Below, piece by piece: positions 8,287-18,808 of a DNA stretch of 64,000 nucleotides. The stretch's first letter is position 1. Each line of letters begins with the position of its first letter. The DNA is from Flavobacterium saliperosum (lineage in GTDB: Bacteria > Bacteroidota > Bacteroidia > Flavobacteriales > Flavobacteriaceae): NCBI RefSeq assembly GCF_900100625.1, contig NZ_FMTY01000001.1, positions 496,001 through 560,000 on the forward strand, in the 5' to 3' direction. The position numbers and the translations under genes are program-made. The notes beneath the pieces were generated by a model. That model ran no database searches. It worked only from the letters and a program-made list of their open reading frames with translations, and was not told where the DNA came from.

Positions 8287-11200
8287 TTAATTTCCAAAGT
8301 TATATCGCAAGGTTAATCCCGAACGGATATTTGTTATTGGGAAGGTGGTTGAAATAACGGCTTTTGAGAACGAATGATCGTAATAGAAAATGGCTGTCAG
8401 GTTTTTACTGAAGGAATAATCCGTTGTGAATTTAATCGACCAGATGTTTTGTCCGCCACCCAGCTGATTGTTTTCATAATCAAGATAACGCACAATCGTT
8501 TTGTTGTTTCGGAAAGACACATCGGCTTTAAAGTTTAAATCACTTTTGATGACTCCGGAAGGATCTTCGGCAAGCATGCTGCTAAACGTGACATCTTTTA
8601 CACGATACCCAAGACCGATGATGTATTCATTTCCTTTGACTTCCGTCAATAAATTATTGTCAAAACTCAATGACAGGGCGCGATCCCGTTTCATTTCGGC
8701 TAAAATCTTGAATGAGTTTTTCATTTCAAAATCCAGACGCACCAACGGGTTAAACTGCTCTACTAAATTCACGTTTGAAATAATCGTTTTTACAGGGAAA
8801 TTCACGGTACCCGAACTGACATTCGGATTCGGGTCGTTGTCATACTCGAAATTCGAACGGAAGGAATTAATCGTATACGATGCGCGGTATCCATGTTGCA
8901 ATGAGAAACGTTTGAAGGTATCTTTAAACCACTGGTAACGCATTAATCCGGTATATTTGATATTCCAGTTTGGAATAGGCACATCGCGGAACGGACCGGT
9001 TTTTACGTTGGACGCATCGGTACCGGTGTAGGCGGCATAGAACGCAGGAAGTAAAACCGCCTGACTGTTTTTACCGTACCCTTTCGGATACCCATCCGCA
9101 TCGATGTTTGTAGGATCATTAATATCAATACCCCTTCCGATTGCCAGTCGGTTAGCTATTTTCAAACGATTCTCCCTGAATTCATTGAAAGCATCCGACA
9201 TATTTTCGTCGCTTTGACTGAACGCCGTTTTAATCAACACCGTTGACATCGAATAATTACCATAATTGTAGGGCGAACGCGGATTGTACTGCCCATCTCC
9301 GGAAACATCGTATTGCTCCGAGTAATTTTCACTCAAGACCCTGTCGGCCGTAAGATCAATTTTAAAATCTGGGAAGAGTTCCAACTGTCCTGTAATGTTC
9401 AGTGTTTTGTTTTTAACCTGAGTGAAATTCTGATTGAATTCCGGATAATAGGTTAACCAACCGTTCTTAGCGGCTTCATAACGCACATCTGCCTGACTAC
9501 CCAAAACAAAACCAACCGTAGGTTTTGAAGTCCCCAGAAAGCCCACTCTTTGCAGGTAACCCGGAAGCATTGTTCCTTCATTTTGCGTATAATTCACCTG
9601 AAGCGTTTTTAATGCGGTAGCCAATCCAATCATCCTTTCGGCCAGCAACCCTCTTTCATTGGTATTGTTTGTAGGCTTTGGCGCTAATTTCTGTCCCGGT
9701 TTCGGTGTTGCCGGTTTCACGGGTGCGACAGGTTGTTTTTTTGCTTTATTGGTTAATCCGATATAACGATACAAAAGATCCATATTGAATGTGGTATTCA
9801 GCTTGTGAGAACCCGCATTCTGTATCGTATTCCCCAAAGAAAACTCAACTCCTCTGTACTCAATGGAAGACATGGCGTCCGAAGAACGCTGCCAGCTGTA
9901 ATCGCTGGTATAGGAATACACGGATTTCACAAAACTCAGCGCCGGAATTTTGTTAATCGGCAAATCGTAATTCACCACCAATTGCTGGGTATGCATGTTC
10001 GCTTCTCCGATATTGAAGTAGTCATCCCAAATCGTCAGTTCATCAATTGGTCGTTTGTTTTCATCAAAATAGTTACGTACAATATTATTGGTTGCCACCG
10101 TATAATTGAAACGTAACGCTTTAGTCAGATTAAAATTGAAACCGTAGTTATAATTGAACAAATAATTTCTTCTGTACAACGGGTCCAGGCCGATACCTTC
10201 GACTTCCACCTGACGGAACTGCTGTCTGTTATACTGACGCAGGATGTTGCTGGAAAAAGCAATGGTTGTTGGCAAATAGTTAAAATTGAAATCGCTTAAC
10301 AACTTCCAATACGTACTTTTCTTCATGAATTTGGTATTCTTGAAGGGCTCCACCGATTTTGGTTTGAAAGCGAAAGCATAATCCGCCGATGATTTGACCT
10401 GTTGATCCACTAGGTTTTCAATCTGAAAATCATGGTGTTCCATTTCGTTAAACGAGTGTGACAGCGTTAGGTTTTCAGGATCATAAAAACGTTGCTTCTG
10501 TTCCGGCGCACGCTCTTTCTTTACCCCAATGAAGTTAATACTGGTGCGTTTCGTATAATCTATGGCGCGGTTTTTTATATTTCTTTTTTCTGCCTCGTCT
10601 TCGGTAACATCTAACAATTGCTCCAATTCGATATCCTGATAAAAAGGATCAAATTTCGGCGTGATCGTTTCTTCTCCAACAGCGTAGTTAAACGGAACAG
10701 TGATACCCCATTTTTTAGGCAACAGTTTCCCTACATTTACATTGGAAACCACGTTGTACTGGAACACATCTTCACGACTGCGCTCATTCGGACCTTCTTC
10801 CAGACCTCCAAAACCAATGGTTGATTTTCTTCCGGTTGCCGACACATTGGCAAAATCAGCAAAATTCGTATCCATATTGGCTACAGCTGCCCAACCGCCT
10901 TTGTTGTCCATATCCGACATACGAAGTTCATTAAACCACACCTCTCCTTTAATTGGTGAAGCGGTGTTTTTATTTTTAAGACCCACCATAATGGTTCTTA
11001 CCAATCCGAAATTAGGATTTCCTTTAATCCCCAAAGTAAGTTTATCGGACGAAGAGCCTAAAAAGGTTTCATCCACAAACTGAATACCATCGGTCAAATC
11101 ACTATCCGGAGGAAGTGTTCCCTGCAAGGCCATGACTTTCAATTTCGTCAGCAATTCCAGCGGCAATTCAATTTCATTTTCGGAAGGCCAAATCTCTTCG

Positions 11201-14200
11201 GCGGATCTAGCACCGGCACCGGTAACTTTAAGAGGGATTTCAATCTGATAGAAATTTTGCGTAAAATCATTACCGAATCTCAGGAAAGCCACCATCTCAT
11301 CATCAAGAAGAAGATCCGTATCATCCGCAGATTCCGCATGTAAAAACATTCTCAGTTTTTTAAATTGACGCATGTCCACGCTAACATTCTTAAACACCGC
11401 ACGCGCATCTTTTTCTTCCAATCCTCCCGATGCGGCTCCATCTTTACTGTACACTCGCAGCGAAAGCGATTGTTCATTCTGATTGATAATGGAGTTGTTA
11501 TTGTTCAGTTGTTCCCTTTCCACGCCCGGAGGCATTACGTAAGGAATTGGGCTTCTGCTTCCGTTTTCCTGAATATTTAAAGCGGTAACATCGAAACCGG
11601 TATTGTCATTACTGTTATCCGTTTCGGCATCCATAGACGACAGGTAACGTCTCCATTCGCCGCGAACCAAATCCAACGAGCCGAAACGAAGGGTTAACTC
11701 TTCATCAAATTCCGAAAGAAACATTCTCATGAAGCGTATAGAACGGAAATCGGAAATGGAACCTACCGTATTTGCTGCCGTGGCTTCCAAAATAGGAATC
11801 TTATACAATACCCATCTCACTTTTGTGGTTCCGTTAGCAATAGGCACGGCATCATTAACTCGCGTGTCTACCACATAATTCTGTCCCACAACCGGATTGG
11901 GTTCAATCGGGATTTCAAACTTATAATATGCGTTAATGGTATTCATCGTGTTGTCACGATTGATATCTTCCACGTCAGGCAAAGTAGAGGAACCTCTGTT
12001 GGTATCCGACAAGGACACGGGTGAATTTCCTTCTACGCCATTGTAGTTTTTATAGCGCTCAATTACATTTCCACTGGTATTGAGATAATATTGATAATTG
12101 TCGGCAGCAGGATCCGGACTGGACGCGAATGTCGGATGTTTTGCCGCTTCTTCGGCATCATTAAGTCCATTAAACCCTAAATCCTGAACCGCACGATTGC
12201 CTTCATCCGAATCAAAAGCATAAATTAACGATTGGGCGGCAGGAATTTTACCCCAGTTTGTCGTGTAAGTCGGTAATGTAGAACCTACTTCCGGCAATCC
12301 GTTCTCGTATAATTTTCTTCCGTCGTTAAGGATGTCTTCCGAAATTTCACCTAAGTTAATGGTTAATTTACCCGTGTTGGTAACTGGTGTTGTATCGTCT
12401 GGGTTTTGACCGTAAAACGGGTCCATCATCCAAAACTGGATGTATTCCACATTTGACTGTTCGAAATTCGTTGAGTTTATGGATCGCATGATTCCTCCCC
12501 AGTTATCCGACGGGTTTGCCAAGGCATTTGTGGCAGGATTCGCCAGACCGCTGAAATTGTAAGGCCCTCTTTCTCCCGGATAATAGGTCAAATCCAGGGT
12601 GCTTATTACCGTGGTTTGTCCTTGAGCGATATCGGTGTTCGGATATAATTCTTCGCTGTATATTCTTCGCACCCGGTTGGAACGCAAGTCGGCTTCCGAG
12701 ATGCCGTCCGGTCGTTGTGAATCGACATAGAATATTGGATCTACCGTATACCATGACAATTTTGCTCTTTTGAATCCAACGGACAAATCATCTGAAGGCG
12801 GTGTTGATTCCCCTGCCACTCCGTCCAAACTCCCTTCCAAAGGAGTACTGGCCAACGACCAGGCCTGAGGCGCTCTCATGTCGATGGTGGATTGCGACCC
12901 TTCAAAATCATCGATATATACGGTTGACTCCCCGTTAAATCGGTCGTTTTTGGAATTACCGGGCATTAAATAGGCAAATTCCCCTCTGAAAGACAGGTTG
13001 GAAGGCACGTCCGTATCAAGATTTGGCAATTTATTCACCATTCGGGTAAAGAAAGGTACTTCCGTAGAGAAATTACCATTCACTCCCACTATGGTATTAT
13101 TAACGGATTCCTGACCGTAATTTGATTTTTGGGTAAACGGTTTTTCAGACATCCTAAGGAATGATCCCGACAATTGGAATTTATCACTAAATTTATGTTC
13201 CACGTTCAAGCCGTAAAAACGTCTTGTCTGTTGTCCGAAAACCGAGTTGTTTTCAACAGAAACCTCAATAGGTGTGGTCGACAGGGACGGATCTAAAATC
13301 TGCACACGGCCTCTTTGGTAATCTACGGTGTAATCCACCCCTTCTACCAAAACCCTACCGCCGGCAGACACCACCACAGATCCTTGCGGAACATTGAAGG
13401 CGCCGATTGAAATACCATCTCCTCCGGTGGATTTGAATTTCCCTTTTAACTGAAATTTGTTTTTCTCACTGTCCTGAAGCGCCAAAGCCTGTGTTTTCTG
13501 ATATAAATTTCGGAAAACGTATTTTCGCTGATTCGCATTATAATCGGAACCAAGAGTAGGATCTCCATTATAGTTTTCGGTTGATGTCGGCGAACTTTTT
13601 AGTTTATCAAACAAATGTTTTCCGAAAGGCTCCACGGTAGTGAAAATAATACGTCCGTTTTGTGGATCAACCGTCATACCCGGAATAAAATCAAAGAAGC
13701 CGTCTCCTCCCACTTGCGGGTCATTGGTATAATTAAGCTTGTCCACATTGAACACCCTTAAAAGCGGCGTCTCCGCTACGGCTTCATCAATATTGGCCGT
13801 TAATGGATTATCAGTCGGAAGCGGAATAGCCGGTTGGGTTATCCCTCCGGCAGGAGCCGGATTAATATAATTCAGTGGTGACGGATCGGTATACACAATA
13901 TTGAAACGGAAATCTTCCTGAGATAACTGATAGGCGCCCGGAATCTGATAAATGTTTTTCATCATTAGATTCCACACCGGCTGATCGATATTGTTCAGAT
14001 TGCTTTTCAGCATTTTCAATATCAGACTCTGTGTTGTAGGAATTCCGGAACTCACATCGGTGGCATCCACCCCGTCGGTTCCGAATTCACCCACTTGATA
14101 AATTTCGTCCCCTATGGTATACTGATAGGCCACGGCCAAGACTTCATCATTCGCCAATCGCTGATTCAGGGAAATATATCCCAATTGCGGGTGGTAGGTA

Positions 14201-15567
14201 TAATCGTTTGGCGACAATTTTCTGGCATTTTCCAATTTGGTATAATCTTTACCTTCTACCGCAGCAACCGGCGCATTGAATCCGTTGCTTGCGGTTGCCA
14301 CATCCCGTATGGCCGGATTAAGTAATCCGTTGGCGGTTGCGATACGTGCCGGATCAAAAAGGTTGTTGCTGTTGTCAGACGGATCATTAAACTGGGATCC
14401 GTTATAAAAATTGGGCACTCCCTGATTGTGAACCCCAACAGTTGTAGCGGTAATATCCACCCCTTGCGAATCCGTCAATTGTCCTTCTCCCAAATCCTGT
14501 AAGGCAATGATATTCCTTAAGTTATTGTCGGTCGTATTGATACGGTTTTGCTTGTTGGTAATCCAAACCTCAATACGCGTAATTTGTGCCCGACTGCTAA
14601 TAATCGGATAGGTTTTTAAGGCATCGTCGTATTTGTTACGGAAATATTGCGAAAGGAAATAGTGTCTGTCGTTATCGTAGTCCAAGGCGAACAATTCGAA
14701 ATCCTGCAATGTTCCTCCGCCTTGAGCGGTTACAGATTTGGTCTGCGATTTCTGTTCCGAGAAAACTCCGGTTATGGTTGTCTTTCCAAACTGTAACTGC
14801 ATTTTTGCACCGAATAAACTCTGTGCGCCACGAATCAGCGAACTGTTTAATGGAAAACTCACGTTTCCTACTTCAATTTTCTTGATGATGTCGTCTTCGG
14901 TTGGCGTGTATTCTAATTTGATTAAATTCTGAAATGCGAACGTGGATTGCGTATCATAATTGGCATTGACCATCAGTCGTGTTCCGACTTTCCCCTGCAA
15001 ACTCAAACTGATTCGCTGATCGAAATCGAAGGTAAGACTTTTTCGGTTTCTCGGTGAGAAGGAGGGATTATCCTGTTTTGTGAAGCGGATTCCCAAATCC
15101 ATTTCAACGGAACCGGTTGGTTTCACGTCGATGGTATTGCCTCCGAAAATGGTTTCAAACAAGCCAGAATTAACATAATAACGTGGTAATAAATCTTTTT
15201 TAGCCTCTTCAGCGCCTTCTTTTTTCCCGTCAATGGCGTCGAGTTTCTTTTGGAAATAATCCCGCATGGATTCACGGGTTAAAAGCTCTTCGTATTCTTT
15301 AGGCGTTAAAATAATGGGGTAATTGATATTGAATCCGTCAAAGGTTTTGGTATAAATATAACGGTCCGTATTCGGATCATAGGTGTAGGCTTCCGTAATA
15401 CTTTGGGGATTGGCCAATTGAAGTTGACCCAAATCAACACCTGTCTTAACCGAATCCTGCTCCTCTTCATCTACCTGAGCCTGAACGGAAACCCCAAAAA
15501 GCACCAACAAAAGGGTTAAGCCAAATTTATTTATCTTGAAAAAGTCTTTAAGGTATTGCGTTTTCAA
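8287..15567 (-). CDS. sprA: T9SS outer-membrane translocon / gliding protein SprA
   Basis: At 2426 residues this is by far the largest gene in the window. A signal peptide is clear (hydrophobic run to VQAQ, about residue 31). The protein matches the SprA/Sov family in size and content: a short N-terminal plug-like part, long repetitive beta-strand-rich segments with many aromatic residues, and a final strand ending GLTLRYNFGN as expected for insertion by BamA. In Flavobacterium johnsoniae SprA forms the outer-membrane conduit of the type IX secretion system as a very large single-chain barrel; it is needed for protein secretion and gliding. The gene starts four bases after ruvA on the same strand, so it is probably co-transcribed with it. 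No frameshift is visible over the full length. Confidence 0.95.
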   Translation of the reverse strand: MKTQYLKDFFKINKFGLTLLLVLFGVSVQAQVDEEEQDSVKTGVDLGQLQLANPQSITEAYTYDPNTDRYIYTKTFDGFNINYPIILTPKEYEELLTRESMRDYFQKKLDAIDGKKEGAEEAKKDLLPRYYVNSGLFETIFGGNTIDVKPTGSVEMDLGIRFTKQDNPSFSPRNRKSLTFDFDQRISLSLQGKVGTRLMVNANYDTQSTFAFQNLIKLEYTPTEDDIIKKIEVGNVSFPLNSSLIRGAQSLFGAKMQLQFGKTTITGVFSEQKSQTKSVTAQGGGTLQDFELFALDYDNDRHYFLSQYFRNKYDDALKTYPIISSRAQITRIEVWITNKQNRINTTDNNLRNIIALQDLGEGQLTDSQGVDITATTVGVHNQGVPNFYNGSQFNDPSDNSNNLFDPARIATANGLLNPAIRDVATASNGFNAPVAAVEGKDYTKLENARKLSPNDYTYHPQLGYISLNQRLANDEVLAVAYQYTIGDEIYQVGEFGTDGVDATDVSSGIPTTQSLILKMLKSNLNNIDQPVWNLMMKNIYQIPGAYQLSQEDFRFNIVYTDPSPLNYINPAPAGGITQPAIPLPTDNPLTANIDEAVAETPLLRVFNVDKLNYTNDPQVGGDGFFDFIPGMTVDPQNGRIIFTTVEPFGKHLFDKLKSSPTSTENYNGDPTLGSDYNANQRKYVFRNLYQKTQALALQDSEKNKFQLKGKFKSTGGDGISIGAFNVPQGSVVVSAGGRVLVEGVDYTVDYQRGRVQILDPSLSTTPIEVSVENNSVFGQQTRRFYGLNVEHKFSDKFQLSGSFLRMSEKPFTQKSNYGQESVNNTIVGVNGNFSTEVPFFTRMVNKLPNLDTDVPSNLSFRGEFAYLMPGNSKNDRFNGESTVYIDDFEGSQSTIDMRAPQAWSLASTPLEGSLDGVAGESTPPSDDLSVGFKRAKLSWYTVDPIFYVDSQRPDGISEADLRSNRVRRIYSEELYPNTDIAQGQTTVISTLDLTYYPGERGPYNFSGLANPATNALANPSDNWGGIMRSINSTNFEQSNVEYIQFWMMDPFYGQNPDDTTPVTNTGKLTINLGEISEDILNDGRKLYENGLPEVGSTLPTYTTNWGKIPAAQSLIYAFDSDEGNRAVQDLGFNGLNDAEEAAKHPTFASSPDPAADNYQYYLNTSGNVIERYKNYNGVEGNSPVSLSDTNRGSSTLPDVEDINRDNTMNTINAYYKFEIPIEPNPVVGQNYVVDTRVNDAVPIANGTTKVRWVLYKIPILEATAANTVGSISDFRSIRFMRMFLSEFDEELTLRFGSLDLVRGEWRRYLSSMDAETDNSNDNTGFDVTALNIQENGSRSPIPYVMPPGVEREQLNNNNSIINQNEQSLSLRVYSKDGAASGGLEEKDARAVFKNVSVDMRQFKKLRMFLHAESADDTDLLLDDEMVAFLRFGNDFTQNFYQIEIPLKVTGAGARSAEEIWPSENEIELPLELLTKLKVMALQGTLPPDSDLTDGIQFVDETFLGSSSDKLTLGIKGNPNFGLVRTIMVGLKNKNTASPIKGEVWFNELRMSDMDNKGGWAAVANMDTNFADFANVSATGRKSTIGFGGLEEGPNERSREDVFQYNVVSNVNVGKLLPKKWGITVPFNYAVGEETITPKFDPFYQDIELEQLLDVTEDEAEKRNIKNRAIDYTKRTSINFIGVKKERAPEQKQRFYDPENLTLSHSFNEMEHHDFQIENLVDQQVKSSADYAFAFKPKSVEPFKNTKFMKKSTYWKLLSDFNFNYLPTTIAFSSNILRQYNRQQFRQVEVEGIGLDPLYRRNYLFNYNYGFNFNLTKALRFNYTVATNNIVRNYFDENKRPIDELTIWDDYFNIGEANMHTQQLVVNYDLPINKIPALSFVKSVYSYTSDYSWQRSSDAMSSIEYRGVEFSLGNTIQNAGSHKLNTTFNMDLLYRYIGLTNKAKKQPVAPVKPATPKPGQKLAPKPTNNTNERGLLAERMIGLATALKTLQVNYTQNEGTMLPGYLQRVGFLGTSKPTVGFVLGSQADVRYEAAKNGWLTYYPEFNQNFTQVKNKTLNITGQLELFPDFKIDLTADRVLSENYSEQYDVSGDGQYNPRSPYNYGNYSMSTVLIKTAFSQSDENMSDAFNEFRENRLKIANRLAIGRGIDINDPTNIDADGYPKGYGKNSQAVLLPAFYAAYTGTDASNVKTGPFRDVPIPNWNIKYTGLMRYQWFKDTFKRFSLQHGYRASYTINSFRSNFEYDNDPNPNVSSGTVNFPVKTIISNVNLVEQFNPLVRLDFEMKNSFKILAEMKRDRALSLSFDNNLLTEVKGNEYIIGLGYRVKDVTFSSMLAEDPSGVIKSDLNFKADVSFRNNKTIVRYLDYENNQLGGGQNIWSIKFTTDYSFSKNLTAIFYYDHSFSKAVISTTFPITNIRSGLTLRYNFGN

Positions 15568-15571
15568 AGGA

Positions 15572-16153
15572 CTAAAGGTTTTTTAAAGCTTGTTTAATAA
15601 TCGATTCTACGGAAGCGTCAATATTCTCTTTCACGATTTTATCGACCACTTTTTCCGCCGCTTTTCGTGCAAAACCTAAAACTTCCAAAGCAGATAACGC
15701 TTCATCTTTATTTGTATTGCTTTGCGAAAAGGATACTTCTTCCAAATTGTATATTTTCAGCACTTTATCTTTTAAATCCAGTATGATGCGTTGTGCCGTT
15801 TTTGCTCCGATTCCTTTTATGGACTGAACCGTCACAACATCACCGGACGCAATGGCCTGAATAATCTGTTGCGGTGCAATGGAAGACAGCATGGTTCTTG
15901 CCGTACTGGCTCCCACTCCGGAAACCGACAACAACAATTTGAAAAGTTCCCTTTCAGCTTTTTCCACAAAACCGAACAACGTATGCGCATCTTCTTTAAT
16001 CTGAAGAAAAGTATATAATTTCAGATGGTCCGAATTGGGCAGTAAAGAAAAGGTGTGCAAAGAAATATTAACCTGATACCCCACCCCGTTGCAGTCAATT
16101 ACAACTTCGGTTGGTGTTTTTTCCACTAATTTTCCCTGAATATGTGCTATCAT
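15572..16153 (-). CDS. ruvA: Holliday junction DNA helicase subunit RuvA
   Basis: A 193-residue protein that binds four-way DNA junctions and loads the RuvB motor. Three parts are visible: the OB-fold start MIAHIQGKLVEKTP, the tandem helix-hairpin-helix motifs VSGVGASTARTML and IKGIGAKTAQRIILDLKDK (about residues 75-130), and the C-terminal RuvB-contact domain DEALSALEVLGFARKAAEKVV. I start at ATG 16153, where the family normally begins, rather than seven codons upstream. It is followed by sprA after four bases, while ruvB lies about 5 kb further along in a separate unit. Confidence 0.96.
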   Translation of the reverse strand: MIAHIQGKLVEKTPTEVVIDCNGVGYQVNISLHTFSLLPNSDHLKLYTFLQIKEDAHTLFGFVEKAERELFKLLLSVSGVGASTARTMLSSIAPQQIIQAIASGDVVTVQSIKGIGAKTAQRIILDLKDKVLKIYNLEEVSFSQSNTNKDEALSALEVLGFARKAAEKVVDKIVKENIDASVESIIKQALKNL

Positions 16154-16184
16154 ACGTATAAATTCATTGACCAAAAATAAGAAA

Positions 16185-16241
16185 AATCTTTTACCCTGAT
16201 AATCAGAACAGATGAAGTTCCGATTTATCGGATAAAAGATT
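16185..16241 (-). terminator. Long hairpin between maeB and ruvA
   Basis: Arms AATCTTTTA and TAAAAGATT pair, extended by two G-C pairs and GATAA/TTATC, giving about 16 paired bases around a 22-base loop. On the minus strand it is followed by a T-rich run, so it is a likely terminator for maeB. The loop is large, so some other structure is possible. Confidence 0.6.
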
Positions 16242-16249
16242 CATTTCGG

Positions 16250-18544
16250 TTATTTTTTTAAAGCCTGTTTAAGTCTCTTTTCTTTTTCCTGTGCGTCCAC
16301 AACCGCCACAGCAGCCATGTTTACCATTTCCTCTACGCTGGCACCCAACTGAAAAATGTGAACCGGTTTGTCCATTCCCATCATAATCGGACCGATGGAC
16401 ATGACCTTGTTCAGTTCCTTCAGCATCTTGTAGGTGATATTGGCCGCATCCAGATTAGGAAACACCAGGGTATTTACTTTTTTGTTTGCCAATTTTGAGA
16501 ACGGGAATTTGCTGGCCAACATTTCCTGGTTCAGCGCGAAATCGGTTTGGATTTCACCGTCGACGATTAAATCCGGGTGGTGTTCGTGAAGGATGTTCAC
16601 AGCCTTTCTTATTTTCACCGCGCTTTCATCGGATGAGGAACCGAAATTCGAAAACGAAACCATGGCTATTACCGGTTCCATTCCGAACATGCGAACGGTT
16701 TTCGCCGCCATTAGTGCAATTCGTGCCAAATCTTCCGCCGAAGGATTCGGGTTGATGGCCGTATCCGCTAAAAAGATGGGACCGCGTTTGGTCATCATCA
16801 TGTTAGTGGTTGCAATTCGGGTCACGCCCTGTTGTTTCGGAATTAACTCCAACATCGGTTTTACTACTGTTGGATAACTTCTGGAAAATCCGGTAACCAA
16901 AGCATCGGCTTCCCCTTCATTCACCATCATGGCAGCAAAATAGTTTCGCTCGCGCATCCATTTTTGCGCATCCAATAACGACGTACCACGTCTTCTTCTC
17001 GACTCCCAATACGCATTGGCAAAACGATTTCTTCTTTCTTCTTCTTCTTTCGTTTTCGGATCTATGATTATTACATCTTCGTCAAAACCGATTTCGTTTT
17101 TAAGTTCGATGATAGTTTCTTTATTACCTAACAAAATGGGGGTTCCGATACCCTCTTCCATCACAATTTGGGCGGCTTTCAGCACATCCAGATGATCGGC
17201 TTCCGCGAAAATCACTTTTTTCGGATCGGTTTTCGCACGGTTAATCAGCAAACGGACCATTTTATTGTCGGAGCCCATTCGCTCTAACAATTCATCGCGG
17301 TACTTGTCCCAATCCGTTATCGGAGAAAGCGCCACTCCCGATTCCATGGCTGCTTTGGCAACAGCTGGCGGCACTTCGGCAATTAAACGCGGATCGAACG
17401 GTTTCGGAATAATATAATCCCGACCGAAAGTCAGTTTTGTTTCTCCGTAAGCGATGTTTACCTGTTCTGGCACCGAAGCTTTCGCTAAGTTGGCCAGGGC
17501 AATAACCGCCGCTTTCTTCATTTCTTCGTTAATTTTTGTCGCACGAACGTCAAGCGCTCCACGGAAAATAAACGGGAAACCCAGTACGTTGTTCACCTGA
17601 TTAGGATGATCGGAACGACCGGTTGCCATGATAATGTCTTTTCTCGTTGCAATCGCCAAGTCGTATTTGATTTCCGGAGTTGGATTCGCCATGGCAAAAA
17701 CAATCGGGTTATCGGCCATTCCCAATAACATTTCTGGAGTTACAATATCTCCGGAAGACAGTCCGATGAAAACATCAGCGCCTTTCATCGCGTCCTGAAG
17801 TCCGTCGAAATGTTTATCGGTAGCATAGGCGCGTTGCATTTCCGAAATTTTAGGATCGTTTTTTCGCAATGCCCCTTTACTGTTGAACATCACGATATTC
17901 TCCGGTTTCACCCCGAAAGAAACATACAGGTTCGCACAGGCAATTGCTGCCGAACCGGCTCCGGAAATCACCATTTTCACGTCTTTCATTTTCTTTCCGG
18001 CCAACTCTACTGCGTTCAGTAAAGCGGCTGAAGAAATAATGGCGGTTCCGTGTTGGTCGTCGTGCATTACCGGAATATTCAGTTCTTCCACCAAACGTCT
18101 TTCGATTTCAAACGATTCCGGCGCTTTGATATCTTCTAAGTTGATTCCTCCAAAAGTGGGCGCAATGTTTTTTACCGTTTCAATGAATTTCTCTACGTCT
18201 TTGGTATCGACTTCAATATCAAACACATCAATATCCGCGAAAATTTTAAACAAAAGTCCTTTTCCTTCCATTACCGGTTTTGAGGCTTCGGGACCAATAT
18301 CGCCCAACCCTAAAACCGCAGTACCATTTGAAATTACGGCTACTAAATTTCCTTTTGCGGTATATTTATAAACGTTGTTAACGTCTTTTTGGATTTCTAA
18401 ACAAGGCTCTGCAACTCCGGGAGAATAGGCTAAAGCCAAATCTCTTTGTGTGGCATATTTTTTAGTAGGAACAACCTGGATTTTACCCGGAGTGGGTTTT
18501 GCGTGGTATAATAAAGCTTCTCTTCTTTTACTGTCTTTGTGCAT
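16250..18544 (-). CDS. maeB: NADP-dependent malic enzyme (MaeB type, with phosphotransacetylase-like domain)
   Basis: A 764-residue two-domain protein. The N-terminal 430 residues are malic enzyme: YSPGVAEPCLEI, the catalytic-region HDDQHGTAIISSA, and an NAD(P)-binding VISGAGSAAIACANLYVSFG. From about residue 430 a phosphate acetyltransferase-like domain begins (KKVIFAEADHLDVLKAAQIV), which in MaeB enzymes serves oligomerisation and regulation by acetyl-CoA rather than catalysis. The enzyme decarboxylates malate to pyruvate and makes NADPH. The length matches the large bacterial malic enzymes. It is transcribed alone from a promoter just upstream and ends near a large hairpin before ruvA. Confidence 0.95.
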   Translation of the reverse strand: MHKDSKRREALLYHAKPTPGKIQVVPTKKYATQRDLALAYSPGVAEPCLEIQKDVNNVYKYTAKGNLVAVISNGTAVLGLGDIGPEASKPVMEGKGLLFKIFADIDVFDIEVDTKDVEKFIETVKNIAPTFGGINLEDIKAPESFEIERRLVEELNIPVMHDDQHGTAIISSAALLNAVELAGKKMKDVKMVISGAGSAAIACANLYVSFGVKPENIVMFNSKGALRKNDPKISEMQRAYATDKHFDGLQDAMKGADVFIGLSSGDIVTPEMLLGMADNPIVFAMANPTPEIKYDLAIATRKDIIMATGRSDHPNQVNNVLGFPFIFRGALDVRATKINEEMKKAAVIALANLAKASVPEQVNIAYGETKLTFGRDYIIPKPFDPRLIAEVPPAVAKAAMESGVALSPITDWDKYRDELLERMGSDNKMVRLLINRAKTDPKKVIFAEADHLDVLKAAQIVMEEGIGTPILLGNKETIIELKNEIGFDEDVIIIDPKTKEEEERRNRFANAYWESRRRRGTSLLDAQKWMRERNYFAAMMVNEGEADALVTGFSRSYPTVVKPMLELIPKQQGVTRIATTNMMMTKRGPIFLADTAINPNPSAEDLARIALMAAKTVRMFGMEPVIAMVSFSNFGSSSDESAVKIRKAVNILHEHHPDLIVDGEIQTDFALNQEMLASKFPFSKLANKKVNTLVFPNLDAANITYKMLKELNKVMSIGPIMMGMDKPVHIFQLGASVEEMVNMAAVAVVDAQEKEKRLKQALKK

Positions 18545-18566
18545 GGTTTGTTTATTTACTAACTAA

Positions 18567-18574
18567 CAAAGATA
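18567..18574 (-). promoter_or_regulatory. Promoter -7 element of maeB
   Basis: TATCTTTG on the minus strand matches TAnnTTTG fully, 22 bases before the maeB start. The upstream TTTC about 20 bases away is a weak -33. The rest of the 264-base maeB/phospholipase intergenic stretch is AT-rich with no ORF. Confidence 0.6.
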
Positions 18575-18747
18575 AAAGGATGTACAGAATAATTGAAATT
18601 TTTAGTCGTATTCTTTGAAAAACTTTTCTTATTATCTAATTACCAATTAATTACTATTTTATTTACAGGTTTTTACACGGTTTTTCAACTCAAAAGATTC
18701 CGGAAAACCCGGAAATAACAAAAAAGTATTGCTCATCTTACAAATTA

Positions 18748-18776
18748 TTGCTAAATTGATGGTTGCCTTACTTTTG
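18748..18776 (+). promoter_or_regulatory. Promoter of the phospholipase D-DUF2062 operon
   Basis: TACTTTTG (18769-18776) matches the -7 consensus, with TTG 18 bases upstream at 18748-18750. It lies 32 bases before the start codon of the phospholipase D gene. Confidence 0.7.
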
Positions 18777-18808
18777 ACACAACGCCGATTAACTTCCGAA
18801 AGGTAAAA

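Noticed and set aside
17883..18371. Long plus-strand open frame (162 residues) inside maeB
   Set aside because: It is antisense to conserved malic enzyme sequence, has low-complexity composition and no start signal; the sense frame explains the sequence.
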